NCBI GenBank assembly: GCA_030998225.1
Contig: JAPYXD010000754.1
Span: 3,906,001 to 3,970,000 of the forward strand
Reading direction: 5' to 3'
Length of the DNA stretch: 64,000 nt
Source: Diplolepis rosae
Lineage: Eukaryota; Arthropoda; Insecta; Hymenoptera; Diplolepididae
Part shown: piece after piece, positions 21,142 to 32,404 of the stretch
Layout: every line of letters begins with the position of its first letter
How positions within the stretch are numbered: the first letter of the stretch is position 1
Position numbers and translations under genes: made by a program
The notes under the pieces: model-generated
Told to the model about the DNA's origin: nothing
The model's input: the letters and a program-made list of their open reading frames with translations, nothing else
Databases searched by the model: none

Positions 21142-21149
21142 TTTTATTC

Positions 21150-21365
21150 ATGTACTTATGGTTTTGAACGTTCACTGAGCGGTGAAAAATATTTTTTTTG
21201 ATAACTAAATTATTAATTTCTTCCCCTATTAAATTAAAAAGTAGGTTATATTTAATAAAAAATTATAAGTTTTAAAGATTCTTAATATAGACATAAAAAT
21301 TAATTTTATTTTGAAAGAAAAATTTTTGTCATCGTTCAATGAACGTTCAAAACTGTAAGTACATG
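21150..21365. mobile_element. MITE family G, copy 1, with 7-8-bp target duplication (hAT-like)
   Basis: The inverted ends are CATGTACTTATGGTTTTGAA and TTCAAAACTGTAAGTACATG. TTTTATTC occurs immediately on both sides (21,142-21,149 and 21,366-21,373). An ~8-bp duplication is the hallmark of the hAT superfamily. About 216 bp, non-coding. Confidence 0.7.
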
Positions 21366-21373
21366 TTTTATTC

Positions 21374-22738
21374 TTTCAAATTTCTTACCAAAAAATGTTA
21401 ATGTACAAGTTCTACTTTATATCAAAGAAATTCGGATGTATAATTTTGTACTTTAGGCGGAATTAAATACTTACATATTTGAGGAAAAATTGTTAGTTTT
21501 TTCAATCTCTTTTTAAAAGTATTTTATTCCGAAGCAATGTTATTTTCAATTTGTTTTATCCAAAAAAATATTTACTAATGTATTTTGTATTTAGCTTCAT
21601 ATCAAAGAAGATACTTCATATGTAAAATTGTTTGTAAATTTAGGCACATTCAATGTATTTTTGAACAATCAAACTCATTTGTCTATACTAACAATTTATA
21701 AAACCTTCAGCATAATGATACGCATTATTTCTAGTTTTTTCTAATTTCTTGTGCAAAACTTGTTAAGTTCTTTCAACTTTTTCTAAAGTATCTTATCCTA
21801 CAGCAATTTCATAGTTTTTTTATTAACTTATATGAAAAAATGATAATTGCTAAATTGTCCATCACAGAAATCCTAAGTTAGCAACTACTTTTTCTGTATT
21901 TTTTTAGATTCAAGATAAATTATTGATGAGAGATCCTATCAGAGTCGAAACATCCGATTGACATCCAATTTGTTATTTATGACCCCAAAGCCAATATATA
22001 TAGAATACTACATGCATTTTCCAAACTTCCAAAATTATCTAGTTTTCCAGAATTAATTATATTTCTTTAGAATACTATTAAATAATCTACATGATGATTC
22101 TAAAATCTTTCAACATAGAATATCAGCGCATTCTAGAACTTTTTAGAACTTATATGGCGAATTCCAAAATACTAAAAATATTCTAATAGACTCTGAATCT
22201 CAAATTGAATTCGAACCCGTATCACTACAAACTCAACTACAAAAGTCTGAATCTTACTTAAATCCTCTGAAATTCTAGATCACTTATAAAAATACTTAAA
22301 AACATCTTTCAGACTTTCGCACTTATCAACCCTGAAATCTATTTTGAAATCATGATCATATCATTTTCATGATTAATTGCATTTAGAATACACTTGATTC
22401 GATTGACTTCATCTTTCAACCACAATTTTCGTAGAATTTTTGCAGGGCATATATATCAAACCGAAGAAAAAAATTGGTTTTAAAATCACTAGCTGAGAAA
22501 TCCATAAAAAATGGACTAGTCTCGAGAAGAAAAGTTGACACTAAAAAAACTCCATTTTTCCTCAGATGAAGAAGGGGTGACCCTGAGGCCAATCCGATTT
22601 TGCGAGTCCATTAAGATTATATTCTTCAAATAAAATTCAACCCTCGTCAGTAAATGGTTCGAATTTAATATATCTTCTATTTGAACCTGACTATAAATCG
22701 CTCATAAATGTACCACTGCGTGAATTAGTAATTTTTCT
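21374..22738. other. No gene seen
   Basis: Long AT-rich stretch without frames above 60 codons or clear repeats. Confidence 0.55.
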
Positions 22739-23300
22739 TTATTGCAAATTTATCACAAAATTGGCATAAAATGGATATAGTACAAACGAATTAGGAAAAA
22801 AATTAGGCTTTTTTGCCGAATCGTTAGCTGAGCATAAGAGAAGCTTAAAACCAAAAACTCCGGACCCTCCAAGTATTTTTTGCAATCCAAAATTCATTTT
22901 CAATAAACGTAAAAAAATATTTTTGGATGGAACCAAAATAGAAAAACAAGATTTTGGCAACTTTGGCACCCATTACTTTTTGCATTCTTCGTCATAGTGC
23001 AATGGTCCAATGACACTAATTGGGTAAAATATAGTTTTCTACAATTTCTGTCCAACAAATTTTTCTGTCTGACCAATCGTTTTCACGGAAAGAATTTGTA
23101 AATGAATTTTGGATTGAAAAAATGCTAAACTGCGGCGGAGGGAGGGTCTACCGAATTTTTTTTTTAAGCTTCTCTTATGCTTATTTAACGATTCGGTTTA
23201 AAAAATCGATGTTACGATTTGTTTCCGAAAAAATCCTCATGCAAAATGACATGAGTAAAGTTTTAATAAAACATCAAATAAGCAGTAAAATTCAAATGCA
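22739..23300. repeat. Diverged foldback of ~560 bp
   Basis: CCGAATCGTTAGCTGAGCATAAGAGAAGCTT (22,818-22,848) is opposed by AAGCTTCTCTTATGC...AACGATTCGG (23,166-23,197). GGACCCTCC faces GGAGGGTC, and TGCAATCCAAAATTCATTT faces AAATGAATTTTGGATTG. The arms are considerably diverged, which indicates age. The 63- and 76-codon frames across it follow the arms. Confidence 0.6.
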
Positions 23301-24143
23301 AAAATCCTCGTGAACGTTAGGGAACAAGGAAGAAATAGTCGGTAGCCTAGATGCGAGGAAAATTATAGCAACTAGGCGAAACAGAGTAGAGTCACGTAGG
23401 TCGTAGTAGAGTGGAGACATACCAACAGCATACGAATGCCCAACCACCGAAATTATAATGATTCCATGCTTTCCACTATTCCGACATGGTTGCGTACCTA
23501 TATTCCCCTGAATAATGCAAAACCGAGATCTTTATGAATTTTTATGCATCTAGCAGAATAAAATTCATTCGAAAATGTCTCTTGTATACAACAGACGGAT
23601 TGGGAATTTATCTGACATGCCTAAGTGATTTGTCGATATCAAAGTTGTTTAAAATCCTCCTGGAAATACTGATTCATTGCTCGAAGGTAGAATAAAAATC
23701 AATAAATGCCTTATTGACAAATGGATTGAAGTCAATATAATTAAATCTAATCAAAGAGTGATTATTAACTTTTTAACATTGATATTACAACGTCAACACT
23801 GGATGTCCAAAGTGTTTCACATGTTGCGTAAAAATAAAATTTTATATTGACATGTACTAACTTTCAATAATTCAATCAAATATGAAAATGTTTAATTCAA
23901 TGTTTATGACAAGAATTGAATGTCAAATATTAATTCAGCAAAGATTATCTTCAAGTTAGTATAGTCTATTAAAAAAAAGATATTTCCTTATTTTGTGTTT
24001 GTGTAATGTAAAATGTTGATATCTGTACAGGAAGAAAGTGCATTAACTATTTCTATTACTTTTTTTATCATAAAATAAATAAATGCGTTTATGCAATCAG
24101 AAAAAGAAATCTCGATACTTTTGTTTTGAAATCCCTATGTAAC
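23301..24143. other. No gene seen
   Basis: 23,330-23,500 is unique and slightly GC-richer; the remainder is AT-rich. It ends at the candidate exon that follows. Confidence 0.45.
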
Positions 24144-24347
24144 ATGGAGACGCTTTCCGCAAATAGTAATATAAATAGTAAACAGAAAAATAAATTGTTT
24201 ACCAGATACTGTCAAAATACTTATCATTATTTGGAAAATAAAATATTTTACAGATTACCATTTGTTTTGAAATGGGTTACTAAACATATTGTACTAGGTA
24301 CAACATATATGGTAGCCAATACAATACTTTATTTATCAAACAGGTAA
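24144..24347 (+). CDS. Candidate small coding exon (67 codons), unknown
   Basis: ATG at 24,144 opens a frame ending at TAA 24,345-24,347. The protein starts METLSANSNINSKQKNK and has a hydrophobic C-terminal half (HIVLGTTYMVANTILYLS). The end coincides with CAG|GTAAAAG at 24,341, which could be a splice donor, so the true exon may stop at 24,343. The sequence is not part of any repeat seen here. Against it: no recognised domain, no obvious partner exon and strong AT bias. It is a candidate only. Confidence 0.25.
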   Translation: METLSANSNINSKQKNKLFTRYCQNTYHYLENKIFYRLPFVLKWVTKHIVLGTTYMVANTILYLSNR

Positions 24348-24424
24348 AAGCATCTTAATAATAAGTCGCAAGCATATTTTCCTCTCTGTATTCATACCTG
24401 AAAGTACATAAAATATTGTAACGA

Positions 24425-24895
24425 GTACGGTAATAGTATATTTCGTCTCAAGTGCGGAAAGGTGCATTTTAACGCAAGAGCGAGTCGCGAGTTGCGAGTC
24501 GCTCTTGCGTTAAAATACGTTCCGCAAGTGATACATAAACTTTCCGAACGCAAAACGACACCGACAAGGCTAACTTTTGGTGTATGGCGGGCAAAAAATA
24601 ATGCTGTCATTATAAGTCATCGATGCTTCGCTATCAAATAAATGCCTAGACGGAAAGGAAAAGCAAATAGTGTGGGAAAATAAACTTTCCGAACGCAAAA
24701 CGACACCGACAAGGCTAACTTTTGGTGTATGGCGGGCAAAAAATAATGCTGTCATTATAAGTCATCGATGCTTCGCTATCAAATAAATGCCTAGAAGAAA
24801 AGGAAAAACAAATAGTGCGGGAAAATCAACTTTCCGAACGCAAAACGACACCGACAAGGCTAACTTTCGGTGTACGGCGGGCAAAAAATAATTAT
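24425..24895. repeat. Foldback family F, copy 5, with internal 145-bp tandem repeats
   Basis: Module 1 (GTCTCAAGTGCGGAAAGG to CGTTCCGCAAGTGATAC) is followed by the right half of module 2 repeated three times. TTTCCGAACGCAAAACGACA recurs at 24,541, 24,686 and 24,831, exactly 145 bp apart. Each repeat includes GGTGTATGGCGGGCAAAAAA and the first two include AAGTCATCGATGCTTCGC. Confidence 0.75.
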
Positions 24896-25189
24896 TGTAC
24901 CGATTGCAATATTTTTTTCCACGTAATGAGTTAAAATTACCAACTTTACGAATTACTATATAAATATTTCTCAGATAATATTGTAGCGGATACTATTTCA
25001 AGGTAGTAGATAACATATCGAATAGTGAAAGATATTATTCGTATGTTATGCAACACAATACATTTGTTGTACGGATTGCCATACAAAGTAAAACTAACAG
25101 TGTATTGTGCAACTAGGAAAAAAAAAATTATTTTGTGAGTGTGAAGTTTGATGCCCGAGCAAAGCGAAGGTAACAACCACACAAGTGAA

Positions 25190-25495
25190 TTTAATGTTTT
25201 TCCCGTGTCGCACACGTTTTTTTTTCTACTAGGGGCTTAGAAAATGAATTTGTTTGATGTACTTACAGTTTTGAACGTTCACTGAACGATGACAAAATTT
25301 TTCCTTTAAAAATAATTTAATTATTATGCCTATATTTAGAGAATTTCAAATATACAATATGTTATTGAATATAAGCTACTTTTTAATCCAATGAGGATGA
25401 AGCTAGTCATTTAGTTTCCAAAAAAAATATTCTTCGTCGTTATTGCATGGAGCAATAAAATATCCATTTTATGACCATCTAGTAGAATAAAGTAC
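25190..25495. repeat. Family K palindrome, copy 2, interrupted by family G
   Basis: K resumes its pattern (TTCCCGTGTCGCACACG, TTTCTACTAGGGGCTTAG, AATGAATTTGTTTG) to 25,255. It is broken by a G fragment and continues with GAGCAATAAAATATCCATTT and CATCTAGTAG at 25,450-25,480. This is a second nested insertion. Confidence 0.5.
25256..25434. mobile_element. MITE family G, copy 2, one end missing
   Basis: Begins ATGTACTTACAGTTTTGAACG and follows the reverse complement of copy 1 through GAACGATGACAAAATTTTTC to AAAAAAAATATTCTT. The opposite terminal repeat is absent. Confidence 0.55.
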
Positions 25496-27196
25496 TTAAT
25501 TTAAACCTAATACATGGAGATTGAAGGTGAGAATTTATTTTTTTCTGTGTGCAAAATTCCTAATATGTTTATTAATTATGTTGTAATCATTGAATAATTC
25601 CAGATTAACAGCCTTCACAGTTTATAACCAATTTTTACCAAGAAATTTGAATACTTTGTAACTGGAAATTCTAGAGAGTTAAAAAAGGTTGTTCGCTTGT
25701 AAAGATTCCAAGATCATAAGTTTCTAGCTTTTTCGAAAGGAAACAAAAATTTCAGATAATTCTAGAAATTATATTCTTGGGGAATGAAAAGTTTTTAAGC
25801 CTCTAGCTTAGTTGAGGTAAAAGTTGGTTGGTTGAAGGTCGAGTTGGAAATTTATTTTTTTGAAGTTTTGCAAGTTTAAGGCGAGAGTATAACATGGAAA
25901 TCAATTTCACTAGCAAGAGGGGATTTTCTGAAAACGGTTGAATTTGTTTGAAAAGTTTAACTATGAAACATTCTTGAAAGATATTTTCTCAGAACATTCA
26001 AAATTATTGATCTTGGTTGCATTAAGTTCTTGAAATCGCGTAATTGTTTGTGAATTTAAAAAAAAAATTGACAAGTGTTTTCTCTCAATATATTTTGAAA
26101 TTATATTTCATATATGCATATTTCACTAAGAATTTCTGTACGAATTTTTAAATGATTTGAAATCATTTTTATGGTACGATCAATGAAATTACAAGTAAAT
26201 TTAAAAATGTTTAATTATTTTCAGAATTATTAAGTCTGGATGAAATCTAAATATTAATTTCTAAAGCAATATCATTTTATAAATTCAGGAATAGTTGAAA
26301 AGTGAACATATTCATAGTTTTCGGTAGTAGTATGTCAATTTTTTATGATTATTTGTAAAAGAAATGAATTTCTAAACTTAATAGTTGCAAAAATGTAGTA
26401 AGACTGATTCCATTTCCATTTGATTCAGCAAGAAATAAGTCAACAATAGTACATTCGATGCGGGAAAATCGATATTTCATTAAAAAAATCATATTTCAAA
26501 AAAAGTAATCTTCGCTATCACAGATTTTGCTAGACTCTAGTTCACACATTGCACTTTTATAGAAAAAAAATTCATCCCGAGTAAAAAAACACATTTCGAG
26601 AAATTTAAATCTGAATTTTTTTTCATTTTTGACTTTTCATACATAACATTCATAACTTCCTAAAAAGCTGGCTATTACTATGATAATCGTAAATTTCGAT
26701 CTCTCCCGAGCATTTCCACATAAAAGTCGTCAAAATCGGTTGTTATTTGTTCAAGTTATACCGATTAAAAAAAATATTTCCATCGGCTAACCTAGAAAAT
26801 CAGTTTTGACAGCCTGTACGAAAATTCTCATAATTTGCGAAAAAAACTTTTTGCGCAAAAATAAAAAACACGTGTCCAATAAAATCGTTTTAGGAACATT
26901 ATACATTCATTTTGAGTAAAAATAAAATATCGACCGATAAAGTCTGATTGAATGAAAATGGAATCAATCAGTAACAAAAATTAAAAATATTTCACCAAAT
27001 CATTTTTTCTACAGTTTTAAATATATCAGGAACAAAATTTGAAAACAATCTATCATCTAAATTTTATTGACTTAAAATTTCACCGTATTTTGCTTCGTTC
27101 CAGATATATTTTGAATTTTAAAAGTTTAAATGTGATACTCTATAAAAGGCTTCAGACTTAATAATAATAAATAAAATAAAAACTTAATAAAAATGG
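25496..27196. other. No gene seen
   Basis: 1.7 kb of AT-rich DNA without repeats that I can pair and without supportable frames. Confidence 0.55.
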
Positions 27197-27352
27197 TTAA
27201 TTTAGTAGACTCGCAAAAATTAAGCCTCAGGTAAAAATAGATAATTTTTCTTTCAAGAATAGCAATATTATTATTGAAGGGATCATTTAAAAGAGAAAAT
27301 ATTATTTTCCATAAAAAACATTTGAAACACAAAAAATAATTTTATTAATAAA
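27197..27352. mobile_element. Family D, copy 3, left arm only
   Basis: TTAA at 27,197, then diverged terminus, AAGCCTCAGGTAAAAATAG, TCAAGAATAGCAATATTATT and AAATAATTTTATTAATAA. The match ends abruptly near 27,352; the right arm is missing. Confidence 0.6.
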
Positions 27353-28427
27353 TTTATATGAACTTTTTAGTGTTCGAATAACGGAAAAAACTCCGATAAA
27401 AAACAGTAAAAATTCCGGAATCAAAACAGTGATATTTTACTGCTTTGAAAAAGTATTAATTAGACATTTGAGTAGGGAATTGTATGATGTTTTTTTGTAA
27501 AAAGCCCCCTATTTTATAGCACAATTTCCGATGGTAAGTAAAGTCCGATAAAAAATAGGAAAATGTTCTATAAGGATTTTCTGGGGTTAAACTGTCATAA
27601 ATTATGAAAATTTCGCCTAAAAAAAAAGAAGAATCTAAGATATATTTTTCTCAGTGTATACTGTTAAAAAAAATCGCAATTTTCCAATACTTATGTGATA
27701 AAATTTTTCAATAATAAATTAATAAAATAATCTTCTATCAAATTATTTCAATAATTTACAAGAAATATTCGAATCCCTATTGGATTTTTTTTCAGTATTG
27801 AAATTTTCAAAGTGTTGTCTTAGAATTTTTCAAGGTAAGACACGAAATATTTGTCACGTCATTGGATATTTCCAAAATGATTTTATATAAAAATTTCAAA
27901 GCATATATTGGTTAGTTACTTCCAATACTTTATTGGAAGTTTCAAAGAAAAATTTTTAGTGTGTAAACTGAGAGAAAGTATTAGTCATGGTTACCCATTT
28001 GTTTTTTGTAAAAAAGGGTCACAAGTATGTTTTTACTCTGTGTCATCTAAGCACCTTAGTTCTTTCAGCAGTATTAAATGAGTAGCAATGATTAAAATTT
28101 TTAGTAAAACTTACAAAATCCGATTAGCCGGTCCGTTTTGTAGCCGGAACTATTTTCATGCATTCCCACATTGTATCGAGCTTATAATAGATGTTACCAA
28201 TAAGTTTTTGTAAAATTTACTAATTGCGTTAATTGCTATTACTATTTGTCCAGTTCAGTTATTACAAAAATATATATTTTTTTGACATGACGGAGAAAAG
28301 TTGTATTAAAAACTATTCCAATATCTTAATTAGAAACTGATTAATTTTTTCATCCGTACACGATTAAAATAGTAATTCCAACATTGAAAAAAATGTTAAA
28401 TTCATCATTCTATCTATTTTACTTCTG
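27353..28427. other. No gene seen
   Basis: AT-rich. No frames or paired repeats of note. Confidence 0.5.
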
Positions 28428-29129
28428 TTAAGGCGGGAATACCGTTTAGCAGTCTGAAAAGTAACCGATTTTCCAAGATTTTTTTAAGGATGAAGAAGAT
28501 AAGAAATTTTTCCAAAACTTTTGTGGTTTATTGAGGTTACTTTGGAGTACAAAAATTAATTTTTTTGGTTTGATAAATAAATTACATTACGATTTATAAG
28601 CTCATATGTGCAACGTGTCTAAAAAAAATACACCAAATTGCCCGATTTGTAGCTCCTCACACAAAGGTCTGAAACAATAAATTCAAAAAGTTTTTTCAAG
28701 TTGGGTTTGAAGGTTAGTCAGTGAACCTAAAAAATTTAGAAAAAAAATTAATATTTTACAAAAAAACCGCTGGATAAACAAAAAACCTGATTTTTAGGCA
28801 AATTTTTGTTCGAATTTGTTTAAATGATTGTTTAAAACAATTTTTTATCAGTTTTGAGTGGTTCACCGACTAATAACACATTTCAAAAATATGTATGCGC
28901 GATTTCAAGTTGATAGGTCAAATACTCTTTGAACCATGAATCGGGCAAGTTCGAAAAATATGAATTCGAGTAAAGTGCATTTAAAGTTTCGCGTCGGAAA
29001 TCTGGAAGAAAGCAATGTTTTTGATACCTTTCGGGTTCCAATGTTTGTATGTTTTTGAAATACCAAGCATTCGTTTAAGCGAAAAAAAAATCGGTTTTTT
29101 GGTCCTTCTAACCGGGATTCCCCCCTTAA
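28428..29129. mobile_element. TTAA-flanked element, family I
   Basis: The left end TTAAGGCGGGAATACCGTTT is opposed by the right end AACCGGGATTCCCCCCTTAA (about 20 of 25 bases pair). TTAA flanks both sides. 702 bp, non-coding. Same terminal grammar (TTAA+GG) as families A, C, D, E, H, J and M. Confidence 0.65.
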
Positions 29130-29598
29130 TGTCGATGGGGACTTTCTTAGGTTAGAATTGATTAGAAGAAAAACTTTTTTAATTATTGTTTTTCAAAATG
29201 TAACAAAGGATTATAATTTTTTACGTCATTTTTTACGTCATTTTTTACGTCAAGAATCTGTTGTCTTGACAAGTAATATTGAAAAAGTGTGCGTGCATGT
29301 TGTAAATAATGGCACTGAGTATTTGTGTGTGGTACCTAATTTATACTCTTATTCGAAAAATATAGTCGATTCATTATATTTAATTGAATATACTCTTATA
29401 GAATCAGTAAACTAAAGTTTACCATAAAATATTGTAATATTTATTTTCCTCTTACATTTTAATGTCACTCCTTTACGGAATGCCCATTCCACTTTGAAAT
29501 AAATTATTACATTATATAATAGTTCTTTTACTGATGGGCATTTCTTAATTACATTATCCAGTAGTCGATTAAATATAAATTATTAAAGCTTCTTAAAG
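29130..29598. other. Region with a triple ACGTCA cluster, no gene assigned
   Basis: 29,219-29,252 has three copies of TTTTTTACGTCA in tandem. The plus frame crossing it (29,158-29,415, 85 codons from TTG) gives the repeat RHFLRHFLR and no domain. The cluster is related to the hairpin that follows. Confidence 0.45.
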
Positions 29599-29681
29599 AA
29601 AAAATTGACGTAAAAAATGACGTAAAAAACTATCCCAATTCTTGACGTCGTTTTTTACGTCATTTTTTACGTCAAGTTTTT
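29599..29681. repeat. Hairpin built of ACGTCA repeats
   Basis: The arms 29,607-29,630 and 29,650-29,673 are perfect 24-bp inverted repeats, each with two ACGTCA/TGACGT motifs spaced by T runs. With one mismatch the stem extends to ~32 bp. The 19-base loop itself contains TTGACGTC. ACGTCA resembles the half site of CREB/ATF-type bZIP factors, but a transposon terminus is as likely. Confidence 0.6.
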
Positions 29682-30153
29682 CATTAGGGTGATGAAGAAC
29701 AAAAGCAAAATTTTAAGAAATCAATGTATGTAACGATTTCAAAACGATTCCAAACAGTTGATAAGCTAGTAAAATCTAATTCGTCTGTACAATTATTTCT
29801 TGAAGTTTACTATTACCAAAGAATTGCAAGTCATCTTTACACACGAAATATTGCATATGGAAATAAAATATTTAAATTTCTCAAAATAAATGAATTTGAT
29901 CAATTTAACAAAAAAAATTAGTAGCATACTTAGTTCCATGGACTTTTGAGCATTGGTAAGTTTTACGAAATTTTTGGTTCTGCTGTGACGTCCTGACACT
30001 TACCTTCCTTTAATAATATATTTTATTTTTCCCTCGTTTTAGATCGGTAAAGAAATCCAGAGGATTTCTAAACCGAAACTGGGATGAGGGTAGCTAACTA
30101 AAACGAAACTCGAAACTTACTGAATTTACAATTATTAACCTTTATTTTGATGG

Positions 30154-30195
30154 GTACAAACTGAGAGAGAGAGAGAGATAGAGAGAGAGATAGAA
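30154..30195. repeat. GA microsatellite
   Basis: (GA)n interrupted by single T bases, within the solo LTR. Confidence 0.85.
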
Positions 30196-30392
30196 AGTTA
30201 TTAAAATTTCCTCCTGGGGTCATATATTAAAATTGGACTTACTCGAATCCAGGGGAACCACTGATAATCCGGAAGGGGTACACACCTTCTAATTCACTTA
30301 ACGATGCGTTGAAATTCTGACAGGTAGACCAAAATCCAAATAGGGAAACTGTGACAGGTAGGCACCAAATCCACGAATCTATTTCGGGCTGG

Positions 30393-31535
30393 ACTACACG
30401 GAAAAAATTTGTCGCTTAAAAAGTCATCGACTTTGTATAATACTCGTGGATAGGTTAGAAAGTCGACTAAACATTATGAGCCTCATTATTGAAGAATATG
30501 ATAGATAGTCGCTGAAAATGTAAAACGTAAATTCGAAAGTTTAAGTGACAGTCGCGGAAAATTTAAAACACCGTGGGTTGGGTTCCATTGTCTCTAAACC
30601 AGGCATCGAAAGTCTAAGTGACAGTCGAAGAAAATTTTGAACAGTGTAAAAAGGAAAATTTTATTTTCTGTGATATGATCCTGCACTTATATAGTTAATT
30701 ATTTTTCACTTTTACATTACCTATATAATCCTAATATGAACTTAACATTATATTTAACACTGCACATTACAGAAACGCAATTTTTTATAAACACTTCGCA
30801 GCACCGAGAATCGAACGCTCGCACGCACGCACGCATCCTAACCTAATTCTAATCGCACGCCTTAACCCGCATATCCGTTACATGTCATGGAGACTTGTGT
30901 AAAATATTTGGATCACATTCAGAGTTTGAAGGCAAATCTAAAATAATAGATAAATTTCAAATTTGACGTAATACACTTTATCAAGGTAAACATATACTTA
31001 CTCGGAACTAATTCTTCAATGTACGCTTCAATCCAGATTCAAACGAAACCAAACGACACGTAATCTCAAAATCTAACCAAAATTATTACAAAAACATAAA
31101 GCTGAGCTGCATTGTCTGCTGTGCGATGCTACGAATTACGTTTCTGCGCATCGCTTTTTGCGACTGTCGAAGAAATTTTAGAAGACGGCATATAAAATCT
31201 GATGGACTTTAGAATACAATTTACAAAACTATTTGTTTGAATTACTTTTATTTCAAATTATTCGATAGTCTTTTAAAATCTATGACAAATGAATCCAAAG
31301 ATTATGAAACTTTTCATTACTTTTTAGAAAAGATCAGTTAGTGTTTAAAATACTTTTATAATAGTAAATACGCGACTTTTTTTCTTCGACCTGGTTTTCT
31401 AAAAGTTAGTCGACTTTTTTCTACTATTTCCTAAAAGTCATTGAAACCTTACAAGACTTTCTCCGATTTTACTTTCTGTCCACGACTCTTCGAATAGTCT
31501 GTTAAATTTTAAGCGACAAATTTTTTCCGTGTAGT
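30393..31535. mobile_element. 1.14-kb element with perfect ~29-bp inverted ends, nested in the LTR
   Basis: ACTACACGGAAAAAATTTG at the left is the exact complement of the right end (CAAATTTTTTCCGTGTAGT), and the match extends through GTCGCTTAAAA. With the next right-hand base the end reads CACTACACGG, which would suit a CACTA/CMC-type transposon, but the left end has G there and no target duplication is clear. The interior contains repeated TAAGTGACAGTCG motifs. (CGCA)n occurs at 30,817-30,835. Non-coding. Confidence 0.65.
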
Positions 31536-32404
31536 GACGATGTGTTGTGAATCCACCTGTCAATATATGCGATGTGGGACCTCGATGGAATCGAATCGTA
31601 GACACCTTAATATATGAACCGTTCACAGGTTCCACTTTTAACTCACGAACAATGTTCCACTAAATTGAATTTCTATGTAATGTTAAATTGACGAGGAAGA
31701 TACCGACAAAAGATGGACTGAGTTGACCGGGGTAACTTCGAGAGTTCTCAATTTTTAGATGGTCGAGGAGAACTCTGATACTAAATTTCTGAGCAGAGTT
31801 CCAGCGTTGATGATAGACCAGCGGCAACTCTGTACTTTTTAGAGGGGTTCCGTTTCTGAAGATTTCCCGGCGGCAACTGTACTTTTCGGGAGGAGTTCCG
31901 CTTCTGAAGATAGACCCGACGGCAACTGAAGATTCGCAAATTCGCAGGTACTTTTATGTGCTAATTTTCGGTCGATACTGGCTACCTTTAGATCGATACT
32001 GACATGGAACTTCTAGGTGGTGATTAATGGGTTTTATATTGTTTGTCGATACTGGCTATGTTTAATTTCGCCCTGCTAATATTCTTCTGATGTTGGCCTG
32101 ACCTTGGCACGTGTCTGAGCTGGCCTCTTTTCCTTTGGGTTGCCATTTTTTATGTACTGAAGAAAAAAGGGGAGACTTCGTTTCCTTATTCTGGTTTCCC
32201 CGACGTTCCTTCTTCTTGAGATGATTCATTTTTTAATTTTTATCCTTTTTATCCTTTTTATTTTCGTACATTCAATTTCCGTCTAATTAATGCTTTTTAA
32301 TAGCTGTTGCTTATGCATCTTTTATGTTAAAATCTTTTATTAATTTTACATATTTTGGTATTATGAAATAAATAAATAGCGACGGTCACGGGACGTGACA
32401 CTGC

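Larger units (their letters stand above)
29980..32404. mobile_element. Solo LTR with CTGC target duplication, carrying a nested element
   Basis: TGTGACGTCC at 29,984 and GGACGTGACA ending at 32,400 are near-perfect inverted ends of TG...CA type. CTGC precedes (29,980-29,983) and follows (32,401-32,404). Removing the nested element (30,393-31,535) leaves ~1.27 kb. AATAAA at about 32,367 could be the polyA signal. It contains a GA microsatellite and a short ~50-bp tandem repeat at 31,815-31,930 (GGCAACTGTACTTTT). No second LTR or internal coding region is visible, hence a solo LTR. The superfamily is uncertain; 4-bp duplications occur in Gypsy and BEL types. Confidence 0.65.

Noticed and set aside
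30836..30848. CCTAACCTAA, two units of the insect telomere repeat (TTAGG)n on the minus strand
   Set aside because: Only two units; expected by chance and inside a transposon.
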